From assembly GCF_042242105.1 (NCBI RefSeq), contig NC_092027.1, positions 7,454,721 to 7,518,720 on the forward strand: a stretch of 64,000 nt of DNA, in the 5' to 3' direction. Of this stretch, positions 48,906-61,400 are shown in pieces. A model generated the notes under the pieces. It ran no database searches and was not told the origin of the DNA. It was given only the letters and a program-made list of their open reading frames with translations. Numbering within the stretch: the stretch's first letter is position 1; every line of letters begins with the position of its first letter. The translations under genes and the position numbers were made by a program. The stretch is from Pempheris klunzingeri (taxonomy: Eukaryota; Chordata; Actinopteri; Acropomatiformes; Pempheridae).

Positions 48906-50289
48906 AGTAGTAGTAGTATTGTTCTTGTTATCAATGCAGTTAAGGACCCTTAAATATCAAACTGACCTACTTTGATATTTAAGGTTCCTTAACTGTTGTC
49001 AAAAAAGCCCCATTAGATCTTCTTTGATTCAGCCACAACAGCACATGAAATCCACTTTTTAAAGGAGCTGTATGCTAATATTTAGACTTCCCTGCTTTTA
49101 TTCCTCCCTTGCCTTCTTTCCCACAGTTTGGATTTTCCTATCGCCTTGGCTGTTATTGCTGTGACTGCTGGAATAAGGATTAACTCGGCTGGTTTCTCCC
49201 ACACTCCCTCTTTCCAAGTGACGAGCGTTGAGAAACTCTGAGGATCTGTGGGCAAAAACAATAGAGGCATTTCACGGAGCCCAAACAGCCTCCCTCTCAG
49301 CAAAGTATTTCAAAACGATGACTCTGAAGATGCCATTTCATAACTGTTCCCCCATCCAGCAGGAACCAAGTCATGCCCCCTTTTTTTAAAGTCCCACCCA
49401 GAGATAATCATTAAATGGCTCACACAGAGACAACAAACATGCCGCCACCCTTAAACATCAGGCTTTTTGTGACCGATGTGTGCAAACAAACTGTGAAACC
49501 TTTGACTAATTGCATTTTCATGACTCCACTTGTCACTACATGCTTTTGCCGTCTCTTTCCAGGGATGTCTGCAAACACTCTGAGACAAACACACACAGAA
49601 AAATGCTCAGGGACAAATGCTGGGCGAGACCAGGCTTGCTTTTGTGAGTATTTTAAGTCGTGCAAAGTTTCTCCTTAAACTCAAGAGGGGCCTTTTCATC
49701 ACTGTGTCTCATTTATCAAACTCAGAATGGGAGGAAGGACCTGCAGAAACCTCCCTTCCTCAGTTTGGTTTTTTTTATAACACACAACAGTGTCAGTTTT
49801 TACTTGAACTGATTCTTCTGGCACCAAAAAGCAGCTTTGTTTTACACTTCAAGTAGTTTACTTTTTAAATTCCTTATGCTTTGCTTCTCAGTTATAAAAC
49901 AACCAAGCAGACGTGGTTTTACTGACAAATAAACACACACAACAACAGATTCAGTAGCACAGAACTCCCCACAATTTAACTTCAGGATCCCAGAGACTTC
50001 AAAATAAAAAAGAAATCGAATCAGTTGTTTTTGTCCTCATGTTTCTCTGACCTTGATGTGATCTATGCAAAACATTTTCCATTTCTCTCTGAAACTACGA
50101 ATCTCTTCTTCGCATCCGCAAACCTGATTGTCTCCTGCAGAGTTTTTATTCGCAGGTTTACAGCGGCAGATAAACTGGACAACCACAGACTTCAAACATC
50201 ATTTCAAAACCTTAATTTGAGCCGATATTATTCCTTTTATTTGTTGTAGTTGTTGTGAGTACTCACTTTAATGATGACCCTCATCGGGC

Positions 50290-50440
50290 TACAGCATTTC
50301 ACCTTACAATGATACTACACTGTAACACTATACAACAATACTGCACTACAATACTACACTGTAATACTACACTAAAATACTGTATACCTATACTATATTT
50401 CTATACTATAATATTATGCTATAATAGCTTTATAGTTGTA
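50290..50440 (+). repeat. Degenerate AT-rich tandem array (ATACTACACTGTA units)
   Basis: Variants of a 10-17 bp unit follow one another: GATACTACACTGTAACACTA, then CTGCACTACAATACTACACT, then CTGTAATACTACACTAAAAT, fading into CTATACTATATTTCTATACT. Confidence 0.65.
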
Positions 50441-50549
50441 GTGACGGTAATCAGACGGTCGTTTTCTGTTTAATACAGAGAAAAATTAAATATGGAGCAG
50501 TGGCAGCATAGAATAGAAACGTAGCACAGAGTAGAAAGTAATTGACATC

Positions 50550-50605
50550 CATTCATCCATTGTCTTACACCGTTTATCCTTAAGGGTCGTGGGGGGGGGG
50601 ATAAT
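50550..50605. repeat. Diverged 'CATCCATTCATCCATT...GGGTCG' teleost repeat end
   Basis: It reads CATCCATTCATCCATTGTCT, then CCGTTTATCCTTAAGGGTCG and a 10-G run. This matches the end of a very common fish retroelement family, diverged. Confidence 0.5.
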
Positions 50606-52285
50606 TCCCTCTATAGGGACATTAGATGAGAGCTTTTCTTTTACAGATCAGTCCCATTTTACACAGTGTAGCCATTAACAGGTAGTTACAATACTGAACA
50701 CTGAATACTGAAAAACATTCATATCAAGGAGAAATACGATAAAAATACAAGAAAAATACTACAAAGGAAGAAAGATGAATATCAGCAGACTCTTGAAGGG
50801 TATGGGAGGAACCATAAATACTGGGAGGAGCCTCACATACATGAGAAAAGAAGAAACAGTAAATGATAAACAGCCTGAGGTAGACGTCTGTAAATTATAA
50901 CATTAAACTGAGGGGGAGCTCCTCATTCAGTCCCTCTGGCTTCGATTCACATACTAAAAATACAAATATTAGCCTCACGCAGACAATACTGGCTGTTATT
51001 TTTTGGGGCTTCGCATGTCAGTGCTCAGCATGCCACTGCCCAAAGGAGAAGCTGCAGATGATTTGATGCCTGAGAGCTGAAACATAGCCAGCCTGCAAGT
51101 TTCGTCTCATTGCCTCCAGAAAACTCACACATGCCTGTTTGGCAGGTGGAGTAAAATATCTCTGTAGTTGTAGAGGATCGAGCTGAAGACAAGGCAGCAG
51201 ATGTAGACTGGGACGTGGTGGGTAACTGCACCAGGCGCACAGATGGTCACTTATGTCCATGTTATTGTCCAGTTCCCCAAAACAGAGACACTTATAATCT
51301 AAACTGATTTCTCAGTGAGAAGTTCTTCATTCATTCATGCATACATTTGTAAATTAGCAGATTATTTTTGCAGTTTTTTGTGATTTATTTCATCTGTTTT
51401 CGTTGTATTTAGGTGAACTCTTTTTGGTCTAGTTCACACTGATGTCATTTGGGTTTAAGATTCTGTTATTTACTTTTATTTTGCATATTTTGCATCCGTC
51501 TTTTAACTTCTCAGGGCCTCATGACAAACAAGTGTTCTGCCTTTAAGATGTTTTCCCTTGGATTGGTGGGACTTGTTGAACCATGAATAGATCAAATAAA
51601 ACTTTCCATGAGACAAGAAAGCACCTTTGTTTTCATTTTAATAATCTAACATATTTTTATATCATTTATGTCTCTGTAACTGATTTAGTTCGGGTTTTCT
51701 CAGCTCATAAAGGGACATTTCATACATCAGTTTATTTGGAAAGTCCAAAGTAGTAAATATGTTGTTCACTGGGGATCAGAGAAATTATAATCCCCTACAA
51801 GACAAAGCACACTAGGACTCATTTAAGTCTCACAGAAACACAAGGTGTTTTACTTCAGTAGTACACAGACTACTATAGAGTCAAATCAGAGGTGGAACAA
51901 GTAGCCAGATCGTCTCTCCAGAGAGAGACCAAACGATTCATGAGTTCAAAATTAAGAATTCAGGATTCAATATTATTTGATATGATGACGTTAGGATTTC
52001 TTATTATGGCACTGGTTTTGTGTTTTGTTTATTATACTGACAATGTAGAAACTGAATAAACAGACTTTTCTAAAAATAAAAAATAAAAAGAAAATGAAAA
52101 CTTGGGACCATGTGATCATTCTTCTCATTTAGGAGTATTGTGATGGCACCGTGAGGGTTAAATACAACAGCATCACCATAAAATCACTTATCAGCTCCAG
52201 TTCCCAGCTTTCCCACAGTGGGACTCCCTGCTGGGATGTACTGTCCCTACACCTGTGGATCACTCAGGTGGGAGAGCTTGAAAGG

Positions 52286-52304
52286 AAAAAAAAAAAAAAA
52301 AAAA
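52286..52304 (+). repeat. Poly-A tract upstream of Ly6 promoter
   Basis: 19 consecutive A about 65 bp upstream of the TATA box. Confidence 0.9.
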
Positions 52305-52308
52305 GGTG

Positions 52309-52375
52309 GACGTCCCGGAAGACGTCCTCTGATTGGATAACGGTGACGTTTGGATGGGAGGTGGAAGATTATAAA
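52309..52375 (+). promoter_or_regulatory. Promoter of the Ly6 gene: CRE-like sites, inverted CCAAT, TATA box
   Basis: GACGTC at 52309-52314 and again at 52321-52326, TGACGTT near 52344, ATTGG (inverted CCAAT) near 52332-52336, and TATAAA at 52370-52375. Together they form a compact TATA promoter predicting a start near 52400, about 80 bp before the ATG. That start would leave out an in-context but out-of-frame ATG at 52383. Motif evidence only. Confidence 0.6.
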
Positions 52376-52479
52376 TGCAGCCATGGCGGAACAAAGTGCG
52401 CTGTTTGATCCAAATTATAACGGTCTCCTCAGAGGAAGGCAGCTTCTCCTCAAAGTCCAGGTTGAAACTTTAATCCAAG

Positions 52480-55400
52480 ATGAACAGAGTAATCCTCCAG
52501 CTTTTCGCAGTCGGATTCTGCTTTGCAATCGGTAAGAAAATACTCTGAACTATGATTAATTAAGTGAAAAATGCACTTTTCTCCCATTATTTTAAGACGT
52601 TTAACTTGTAAAACCTGCTAAAACATAATTTGTTAAACTGTACAGCCTCATATTCCATTGAACACCTTTAAATAGTCTCCACGGTTAAATCTACGTTTTT
52701 CTGCATGAAGTTTGGTGTGTCCTCGTTTTATTGAGGTTACTTTCACATACAATTCTCATAGTAGTGTGTGCAGTATTGCTGTGTTCAGAGGTGATATTTG
52801 TTTTTTGGAAGATTTAGATTACTAGTTTGTGTTAAATCTCTAGATTTGGCTTCTACATGGAGCCTTCATGTTTTCCATGGTCTGATTTTTATATAAAGGC
52901 TCTCCTTGAAGTTTTTTCCTGGCAACACAGATCAAATCCTGTCAAACCCATTTTTCTGGAGTAAAAACTTTGGCTTCCTTCTGGGTGGGTTTGGGCAGTG
53001 TGTGCCATGTTTTTTTTGTTGTTGTTTTTTTTTGTATCATGTTCACTGGGTGTGCTCAGTGTTGAAGAGTGTTTTCTGACTGGGTGTGTTCACTCTTGAT
53101 ACCAGTGGTGTGTTCACATCATTTTAGGGGCAGTGGGCCCAGAACAAGACGTGAACACCTTTGTGACAAATCTGATCATTTACCCACCGATGGAAAAATA
53201 CAAGATGCCTGTAGTTGGTCAGTGTGGTGGAACACAGTGTGCTGTTGAGATTAAATGTAGTCATGTGTTTTGGTTACTCTTTTATCATACTTTATGATCC
53301 TTTTCTGGTTTTATCGGGTGTGTTAAAACTCAATTTACTGTTCAGACGAGATAACGGACAGTGAAGTCCTCCTGGCGATGTGATCTGATGCAAACACATT
53401 TTAGTTCTGTCTCTGTAGTCTGAAAGAGCCATCAGTCATCCCATCAACGATCTGGGAGAGTTCGCATGTTGAAATGATTAGTCAATTAATCTATTAGTTG
53501 ATTGAAACGATTTCTCAATCACCAAAATGTATATATATATTTTTTTTAACATTCTCTGATTTAAGCTTATCAGATATCAGAGCTTATTTGCTGTTTTTCT
53601 TCGTCATATCTGACAAAGCTGGATATTTTTGCCATTTATTGGACAAAACAAAAAATTTGAACTACTACTGAACCACTAATGAAGGTATTCATGCAGCTGC
53701 AGCTCTAAAATTATTTTTCATCCCTTTTTTTTTCTTTTAAAGACCCAAACCAACTGATTCACCTCGTAGGCTCAGCAGAGCACAGAATAAGTCGCACATT
53801 CCCACAGATGAGACGACGTAGCTGCAGAGCTTTCCAACTGTTTACCCTCTTATGTGCACATCCCAGGCTTTACTCTAATGCCGTTATTGCAGGTTGGGGT
53901 GAGGCCGCCTGTTTGTGGCGCGAGGATGATCTTCTCGGTTTTTTCCCCTCGTGTTATTAAAAGACTGAATCATGTCCCAACCTGCCAGCCATTGCATGAG
54001 AAATTCCTCACCCTGGAACAGTTGAGGCTTTGCCCAAGTCTCAAATTCCACCTCTACAGAGACTCTGCAGACCTGGCACCCTATATGTATAAGAGCTGTT
54101 TGTTCTTCTGCTTTTGTTATTTGAAGCTATTGTAATCCACTTTTGTCCTCGGGATCCCCCCACGTCTGTTTTGATCTCCCGTTTCAAACCCCACCCTTCC
54201 TAGCGGGAACTATAATCCGCATCCTTGATGCTTTTGAGCTTTCTGTACTTTCAGGTAATGACTTTGACCTTAACATTACGAATCCTTTACTTAAATGGTT
54301 GCTTGTGAGAGACGAGTGATGAACACAGATAATTACACGCTGAGGTCTCCCGTCTCCTTGTACAAACGACCAGGAGGGATGAGTGTGTGTGGTGGGTGTG
54401 TGTGTAGGGTGTGTGTGTGTGTGTGTACTCTGGGATAAAGTGGATGATTTCAGATGGTGATCTGGTTGGTGTCTGAAGTCAACATGTTACAGGCTACTGA
54501 GAGGTTTCCCCAAACACCAGCTGCCTGGAAAATGGACAGAAATGCCAAGCCCTGTGTGTCTGCCTACTTTTAAACCCAGATGTCGGCACATTAGTGAGGT
54601 CAGGACGAGAAAGTCTGCAGAGGCTGTTGACTGAACGCGATGGTGAAATGGAGGCAATGTTTAATTTGTGTAAACTGAATTTTGATTCATAGTAACTTTA
54701 CTGAAAATCCCAAACAAGCCTCAGTAAATGGAGCCAGAATATTGAAGTTTCCCTTAATGATAATCACTTCGCAATTTGCTCAAAAGAAATGGACTCACAG
54801 GTGGAAAATACTCGATTTAACGCCTCATATTTCCACAGACTCGTCCTACTGCGGTCTTACAGTGACGGTTATTCTCTCCATCGCAAAACCAATCATCAGC
54901 TGAAGGTACTTTTAGCTGCAGATGACCTTTTCTGCCCACAGCACTTAAAAACAAATCTTTAAGTTGGTAATCTCCTAAAACAGAGGACACTCCTCCCTCT
55001 CCAGGTGAAGCTCTGAAGCAGTCTTAGCACATTCACTCTTGTTTTACTTTTCTCACGACATCAGCGCCTCATTTTTATCTCTCCGTGCGCAGTGGGATGT
55101 CTCTGTAGCACATGACTCGCATTGTGAGTTTAATTTCAGCTTGTGTCATTCACTGTTTTTCTTTCCAGCTGCCCCCCCCTCTGTGAGCGGAGTCGGTCGG
55201 AACAATAGGAAGCTCTGTAAAACTGAGCTTTTTATTACTGGATAACGGGACTGGTGGGAGGCTTGATTGAACCACTCTTTGCTGCTTTTCAGCCGCTTCT
55301 GTTCTGCCGCACCATGAATGCACTCTTGTTGAGTTAATGATGAAATGTTGACTTGTTTTAACTAGTAACAAACTATATAATCGGATCTTTTGCAACAAGG

Positions 55401-58400
55401 ATGCCTTCAGGTGGAAAGGTCAGGTAGTGACTCCTCCCAAAACATTGATCACAGGGGAGATACCACGTGGAAAACAAACCACCTGCCAGCACATCGGAGC
55501 TGTGATTCCTCTTTAATGTAATCACTTTTCTTATTCTCTCCTCTTTCTTTCCTCCTCTCTTCCCGTAGCATTAGATCTAACAGGAGTTTAGTCTTTAAAC
55601 ACAGCCACTGATTCTTTTTTGTTGTTTTTCTCCCTCTTTCTCTGTGTTTTGGGTTCTTCAACATGTTTTGTGGTGGCCTCGGAAAGGCTGCTGCCCCGTG
55701 ACCTGTAGTTTCAGTGACAGAGCAGTAGAGGGCAGTATAAGAACGAGGCTGCACGTTGTGGGGGGGGTTAGAAATGCAATGTGCCGCACCTCAGACTTCA
55801 ATCGGGGAGCATCCAATCCTGAAAAATCACTTTAGTACAAAGAACAAAGCTCTTTTAGTTTACAAATTCTGGTATTTCTACATTTTTGAAAGCTGTTATC
55901 CTTTTGAATTTGTTTGGCTAAAAAGGAGGAATAACATATCTGATAGATATTTGAGTTTTTAAGACGGACACAAACCAAAGCAGATGTATTTAACCCACAA
56001 GAGCTATTTAATCAAAATAGCCAAATAAAACCCACCATGTTCTGATGGTGGGTTTTAGAGAACATGTTCTGATTGTAGATGCTACAGTTTCCTCATGTCC
56101 TCTGAAGATTCCCCAAAGTTAGAGTGAAGTCTGTCGTTTTAAGTCATAGCAGTAGGCAGAGCAATGGATCTTTGTCTTGGCCTGAAAACTTCAAACTCTT
56201 GTTTTAAATCTCAGTTTCTGTATTTACTGCTCTCTGCCTTTGTGTGACTGATAACTGGAGTCACTCCATTACTGCGATATTTGTGCCGAACATTAAAATA
56301 CTTTCTACATATTTCTAATATATGGAGTTAGAGATACATTTGTGGGTTGGATATAGATAAATATAGACATATAGAGATGGGTAAATGCATAGATATAGTT
56401 ATAGAAGAATATAGAATAGTTAGATAAGGAAAGATGCTATACTGATATAGAGACAGATCTAGATATTCATTATCTTGGAGGACACTTCCCTGATAGTACT
56501 TTTCTTAATACTACTACTACTACAAGTACTACTACTACTACTACTACTACTATTATAAGTGGTACTATTACTACTACTACTATTAATAATGATGTATATA
56601 GTGCTTTTCAAGACAAGTTACAATTTAAAAAGACAAAATGCAAACCGTTGATAAAATAATATAAAATACACCTAAACATAATAATTGTAGATGTGTAAAG
56701 TTAAATGTGGGACTTCTACTTGCAATAGAGTATTTCTACACTGTTGTACTGCTATTTTGACTTTAAGTAAAGGATCTGAGTACTTGTTCGCCCTGCTGGT
56801 CACTATGACGGCTGCTTTAAGACATTTTCCAGCACTCAGGACTTCCCACCTGTCGTCCTCACTGGGCTGCCCCCTCTGCAAGTGTGTCCTCTCTCATGCA
56901 CCCGTAATGACGGCATGACGTAAAAGCCCGCCACATGACTTTCCAGGACTTTTGTAGTACAGGAAACAAGGCTTTTGAAGTGCACTGACAATGATGAATG
57001 TCAAAGTTCCACTCAGCCAAATACGTCGTGACTAATTAATCCTAGAAATATGTAGCGCCACCGCTAATCTGTCAATCACCTCCGGTTACACAGAACAACA
57101 TGCTTAATCCACAGCCTTTTCTCGAAGGGACTGCGCTGTTGTGTGGAGAGTCTGTTGCAATCACACGAGGTGAAGACACAACCAATTAAATGTTGAGACA
57201 CTTTGGCTGCAGTGAACAAACAGTCTGCTGTGACTGGACATCACAAGCTTTACTGCCCCCATCTGACTTCACCTCCAGACAGCCTTCCACAAGAGGCTTT
57301 TGTGCTGTCAGTCTTTGGCAACACAGATTTGTTTGCCCAAATGTGTGTGTGTGTGTGTGTTGGACGAGGGGTGGGGTTCTTTTTTTTTTTTTTTTTTTTT
57401 TGTTGATGAGATGACTCAGAAGCTCGGAGGATCAGGTCGTACTGGTTTTCAGATGCCCCCCCAGACAGCAGCAGGAGAAAGGGGATTGTGCTCAGTACGT
57501 CAGTCGGCATTACAGAAGCATGAAGTGTTTGTAGGTGTGGCAGCGCCGAGGTTGAATTCATCATAAGAGTTGTGACATTTTACCGTATTGCTATTTAGTG
57601 CACAGGGCTGTAAATGCAAGTGACTGAGGAATTTGTAGGCACATTTTTTGATGTCTTGTGTCTCCTTGATGAAGAAATCTTTGCTTTATCATGCAACAGA
57701 ATATATTTGCATTGTATGTGTGAGATTGTATATGAGTGGAGCAATAAGAGAGGACATGAGGATTGGGGAAAAAGTCTGTAAATTGTCAGCTCTACTTGAA
57801 GTCGGGTGTAATTCTAAACCAGCATCACAGGGTTTGGGGCTGTTTGGGCACAAAGGTGTGGCCGTGCTTTCCTTTCTAAAGTGAAGAATTGGGATTATCC
57901 CACGAGATTGTCATTGAAATCAGGCTGCTCATCAGGATCAGGCAGGTTTTATCTGCCGCATGTGTACATCTCTGGCATGTTTTAGTTGTTTTAGTCCCAA
58001 CTGTCTAGCATTTGCTAGTGTGTTCGTACTGGAAAAAGTGACAAAGTATAACCAAAGATATTGGAGCATGTGACTTTTGAGTGTGACGTAATGGACAGTA
58101 TAATCCCACAAAGCTGCACACACCTAAAACGTAGGGGCTACTCGGCTGGAAAAAAGATGTCGAAATAGTTGAGTCAGCTTGGCAAGCATCTCAACAATAC
58201 AGCAGCAAATCTATTTTTCTCTACGTCAGATACTGAAGTTAAATATTTGATCAGCCATCACTCTACCTGAGTAATTCCTTTACATTAATTCCTTTTTATA
58301 AATGTGGTGCGATACTCTCTGTGAAGTGACAAGTGATATCTGACATCTTGCCTCATACTAACCTGACCAGATCATTCATCATGTTCAAGCACCATGAGTA

Positions 58401-61400
58401 ATCTATAATTTATTCCAGCATGATGAAGAGTCTGAGCTAATTCCTTTTTAATGAATATCACATATCAATATCACTCAATCAATTGTCACTTCATGGGCAG
58501 AAATCAGTTAGTTTCATCAGGATTTACTGTATCTCTGTTTGATATCATATTATATTGAATATCTTTTTGGACTGTTGGTGGTCAAATTATAATATCTGAA
58601 TATGCCACATTGTTTTTCTTACAACTAAAAAGTTGACTAAATAATGAAACACACCATTGCTCATTTTATTTAAAGCTTTAAGGGTACATATGAGTTAAAG
58701 ATGCACACTAAGCAATAAAATGTGAATTGTGAATTTCCCTCTATGGGGGATCAATAAAGTCCATCTAAAATGTAACAAAAATCTTTTACTAGTTGAAACT
58801 ACAGTAAATAAATAAGTCTTCATCACACAAACAAGAAGCAAAGGGAAGTATCCAGACACATTGTTTTCCAACTTCAGTCATGGGGCCCTGACTTTCAAAC
58901 TGGAGCGACAGGTTTCTAACAACGGTTTCACCAGAGTTCACCGTAGCTGTGCAGGGAGTATCTCCCCCCTCACGCTCGCACACAGTTTCAGCCTCACAAT
59001 GGCAGGTCGTCTTTTAGGCATGGTGCATCAAAATGGCAACAGTCAGCATTTGGTATGTTGTCTTTAATCTACCAAAAAGAGAGAGAGAGAAGGAAATCAG
59101 TTTTTTGCACCGATGCACAGATGATATCACCACTGCCAGGAATCATTTTGGCTCTCTTATGTAAAGGAGCTTCAATCACGAGTCACTTCTGCAGAATGTG
59201 GCACAGCGCCTCTTTAATGTTCTGCTTGACATTTCTTTGGAGTGTGTCCAGCCCACAGAGGGCCTGTAAACAAGAAGCACAGTCTTTTTTTTTTTTTTTT
59301 TCACTAAGTAATTAGAGTTACAGTAACAGATGATGTTTACAGGTGTGTTAGTTTCTTTAGTGTCCCTGAGAGGAACTGCTTTAGTAAATACTCCTTTTGT
59401 ATCGCGTCAGCTGAGTATCAGCCACTTTATATCCAGTAACTCTGTCAGGTCACATAATCCACTGGGTTGGTTTTATTTACATTTTGCTTTGCTTTGTGTT
59501 CATTTTTCATTTTGTTGTCCAATCCAGATATTTGTCAGAATCTTTTAATGTGCAGGAGCTATATGTCTGCATAAATACACAGCTGGCAAGCTCATAATAT
59601 CAAACTTAGTATTGAACCTCAGTAACATTCATGGATTTATAAGGAACATATTTATTGAAAAATAAACAAAATCAAAGCAGCAGAGGCAAAGATATCCTGA
59701 CTTTTAGTCTCTAATGTTGGTCAAAAAACACCCAAAACACTGGATCTTACATTTCCTCATACATGTCTCTTTATCTGATCCTCTATTCCTGGTAAAAGCC
59801 CGTGAAGTGATTTGACATTTGATTTTATTCTTGTTTTTTTTGTGCGCACTGTTGATTTTTATACTATATTCCCACACTTCAATGCACAGAGGAAATTCGG
59901 AGGTGCTCACAGTTTGAATAAACACAACACCGAGAAGATCCGGAAGATCTAAGAAAAACTTTTGTCATTTCAAAGTTACAGTTTCTGATTGACATCCATC
60001 TGCGTATCTCATATCACCAATGACACAAACACATCAGAGAGAGATTCTGACTTGATAGCCACCTTCTAGACCTGTTATCAGTAAGCTTTTGTCAACATGC
60101 CTGGACCATGCCTAACCAACTTCAAAGTTCCCATTCAACAATCTAATGGTTTAAATGTATAGGTTCTGCACAGGGCACCATAATCTGTCTGCAGTTTGTT
60201 TATGTGTCTGGAGACTAATCACCAGGTTTTATTTATATGGCTCAAAATCTGTAATTTGTCTGAAGGTTTTAGATGTTTCTGCACATGCAAGAAGATTCCT
60301 CTCTTGACTTTATTTGGTGAAAAAATTGATAACCTCCGCTAATTTGAAAGCATTTTCATCACAAGGTTGGGAAAAGGAGGGTTTTAATTGTGCTGTAAAG
60401 ATTAGCTCATTAATCAGGTGGTGGATCAACAGAAAAAAATGGGAGAAACGTCAGGAAGAGCAACTTTTAAGTGCATTAAGTTAAACAGAAGTTTCAGGCT
60501 AAGCAGAAAAGTATTTTTAAGATATATTTGGGACATTTTCTGCTTTATTTGAATGTGACATTGGAGAAGAAGCTGGTACGACCTTGAGCGCAATAATCTC
60601 CTCTGTGCTACGGGTTAAAGGTCACTCATTTGTCTCGTTCATTGTAACAATCTAAGTGCGTTTTCAGATGGAAAACTGCATCATCTGAGTGGATGGTTAA
60701 CATTGAATCAGGAAGGCCTGGTTTTACTGGATTGCCGATGTATTTATACATACATTATGTTGTATTGATGTTAATTCTATTGTTCTTCTTCTAATTTCCC
60801 CTTCTCCTTCATTCCCCTCTCTCCCTCCCTCCCCCTCCAACTCTATGCTGATACCAGGTCAAGCTCTGAGGTGCTACGAGTGCAAACTTGGCGTCTTCGA
60901 CTTCTGCTTAACCACTACGACCACATGTGAAAGCGGAGAACAATGCTTCAGTGGTGTCGGGACGGCAGGTACAGTGCTCACAGGCTAACAATCTCACCAG
61001 ACGGCATTCTCCTGCAGACCTGTCGTCAACACTCGCATTGAAACCCCACCAGTTGCATTCTCGAAATGCAACTCTGACTCTGTAACAACAAAGGAGGCTG
61101 ACTTGAAACTTGTGAAAGCATTTGAATTAAGTTTGATACAATGATTTTTTATTGTGCTGGAGCTAATACTTTTATTCAAAGTGGTCGATCAACAGAAAAT
61201 GTTGATAATTTTAGCCAATGATTCCCAACCAAATCTAAAAACAGCTGAAATAGTTTGTTAAAATATAATTGTATATTCTCCTAAACTGTTGTTTTTACAA
61301 GACCAGAGACCCCCCAACATTATATAGTTTATTTTTAATGTGCAGTTGTGATTCAAATCTAAAATCTTCCAATCAGATTCCCCGGATTTCCACACAGACT

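Larger units (their letters stand above)
46426..52300. other. Intergenic region between csnk2b and the Ly6 gene
   Basis: Nearly 6 kb without a recognisable gene on either strand. It holds a TG microsatellite (46629-46652), a Tc1-like end, a duplicated dispersed repeat, a LINE 3' end and an AT-rich degenerate tandem array, each listed separately. LY6G5/G6, ABHD16A and other mammalian neighbours of CSNK2B were looked for and not seen. Confidence 0.5.
52532..60857 (+). other. Ly6 gene intron 1
   Basis: 8.3 kb. I looked for extra Ly6 exons (CxxC and CCxxDxCN patterns) and for nested genes on both strands and found none. It contains simple repeats, a LINE tail and two fragments of an interspersed repeat. 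Confidence 0.6.

Noticed and set aside
52350..52535. Open frame with a good-context ATG at 52383 overlapping the Ly6 start
   Set aside because: It is out of frame with the Ly6 protein, matches nothing known and lies about 8-13 bp after the TATA box, so the ATG is probably upstream of the transcription start.
53854..54135. 93-aa frame in Ly6 intron 1
   Set aside because: No known motif, no splice partners in a sensible arrangement, and surrounded by repeats.
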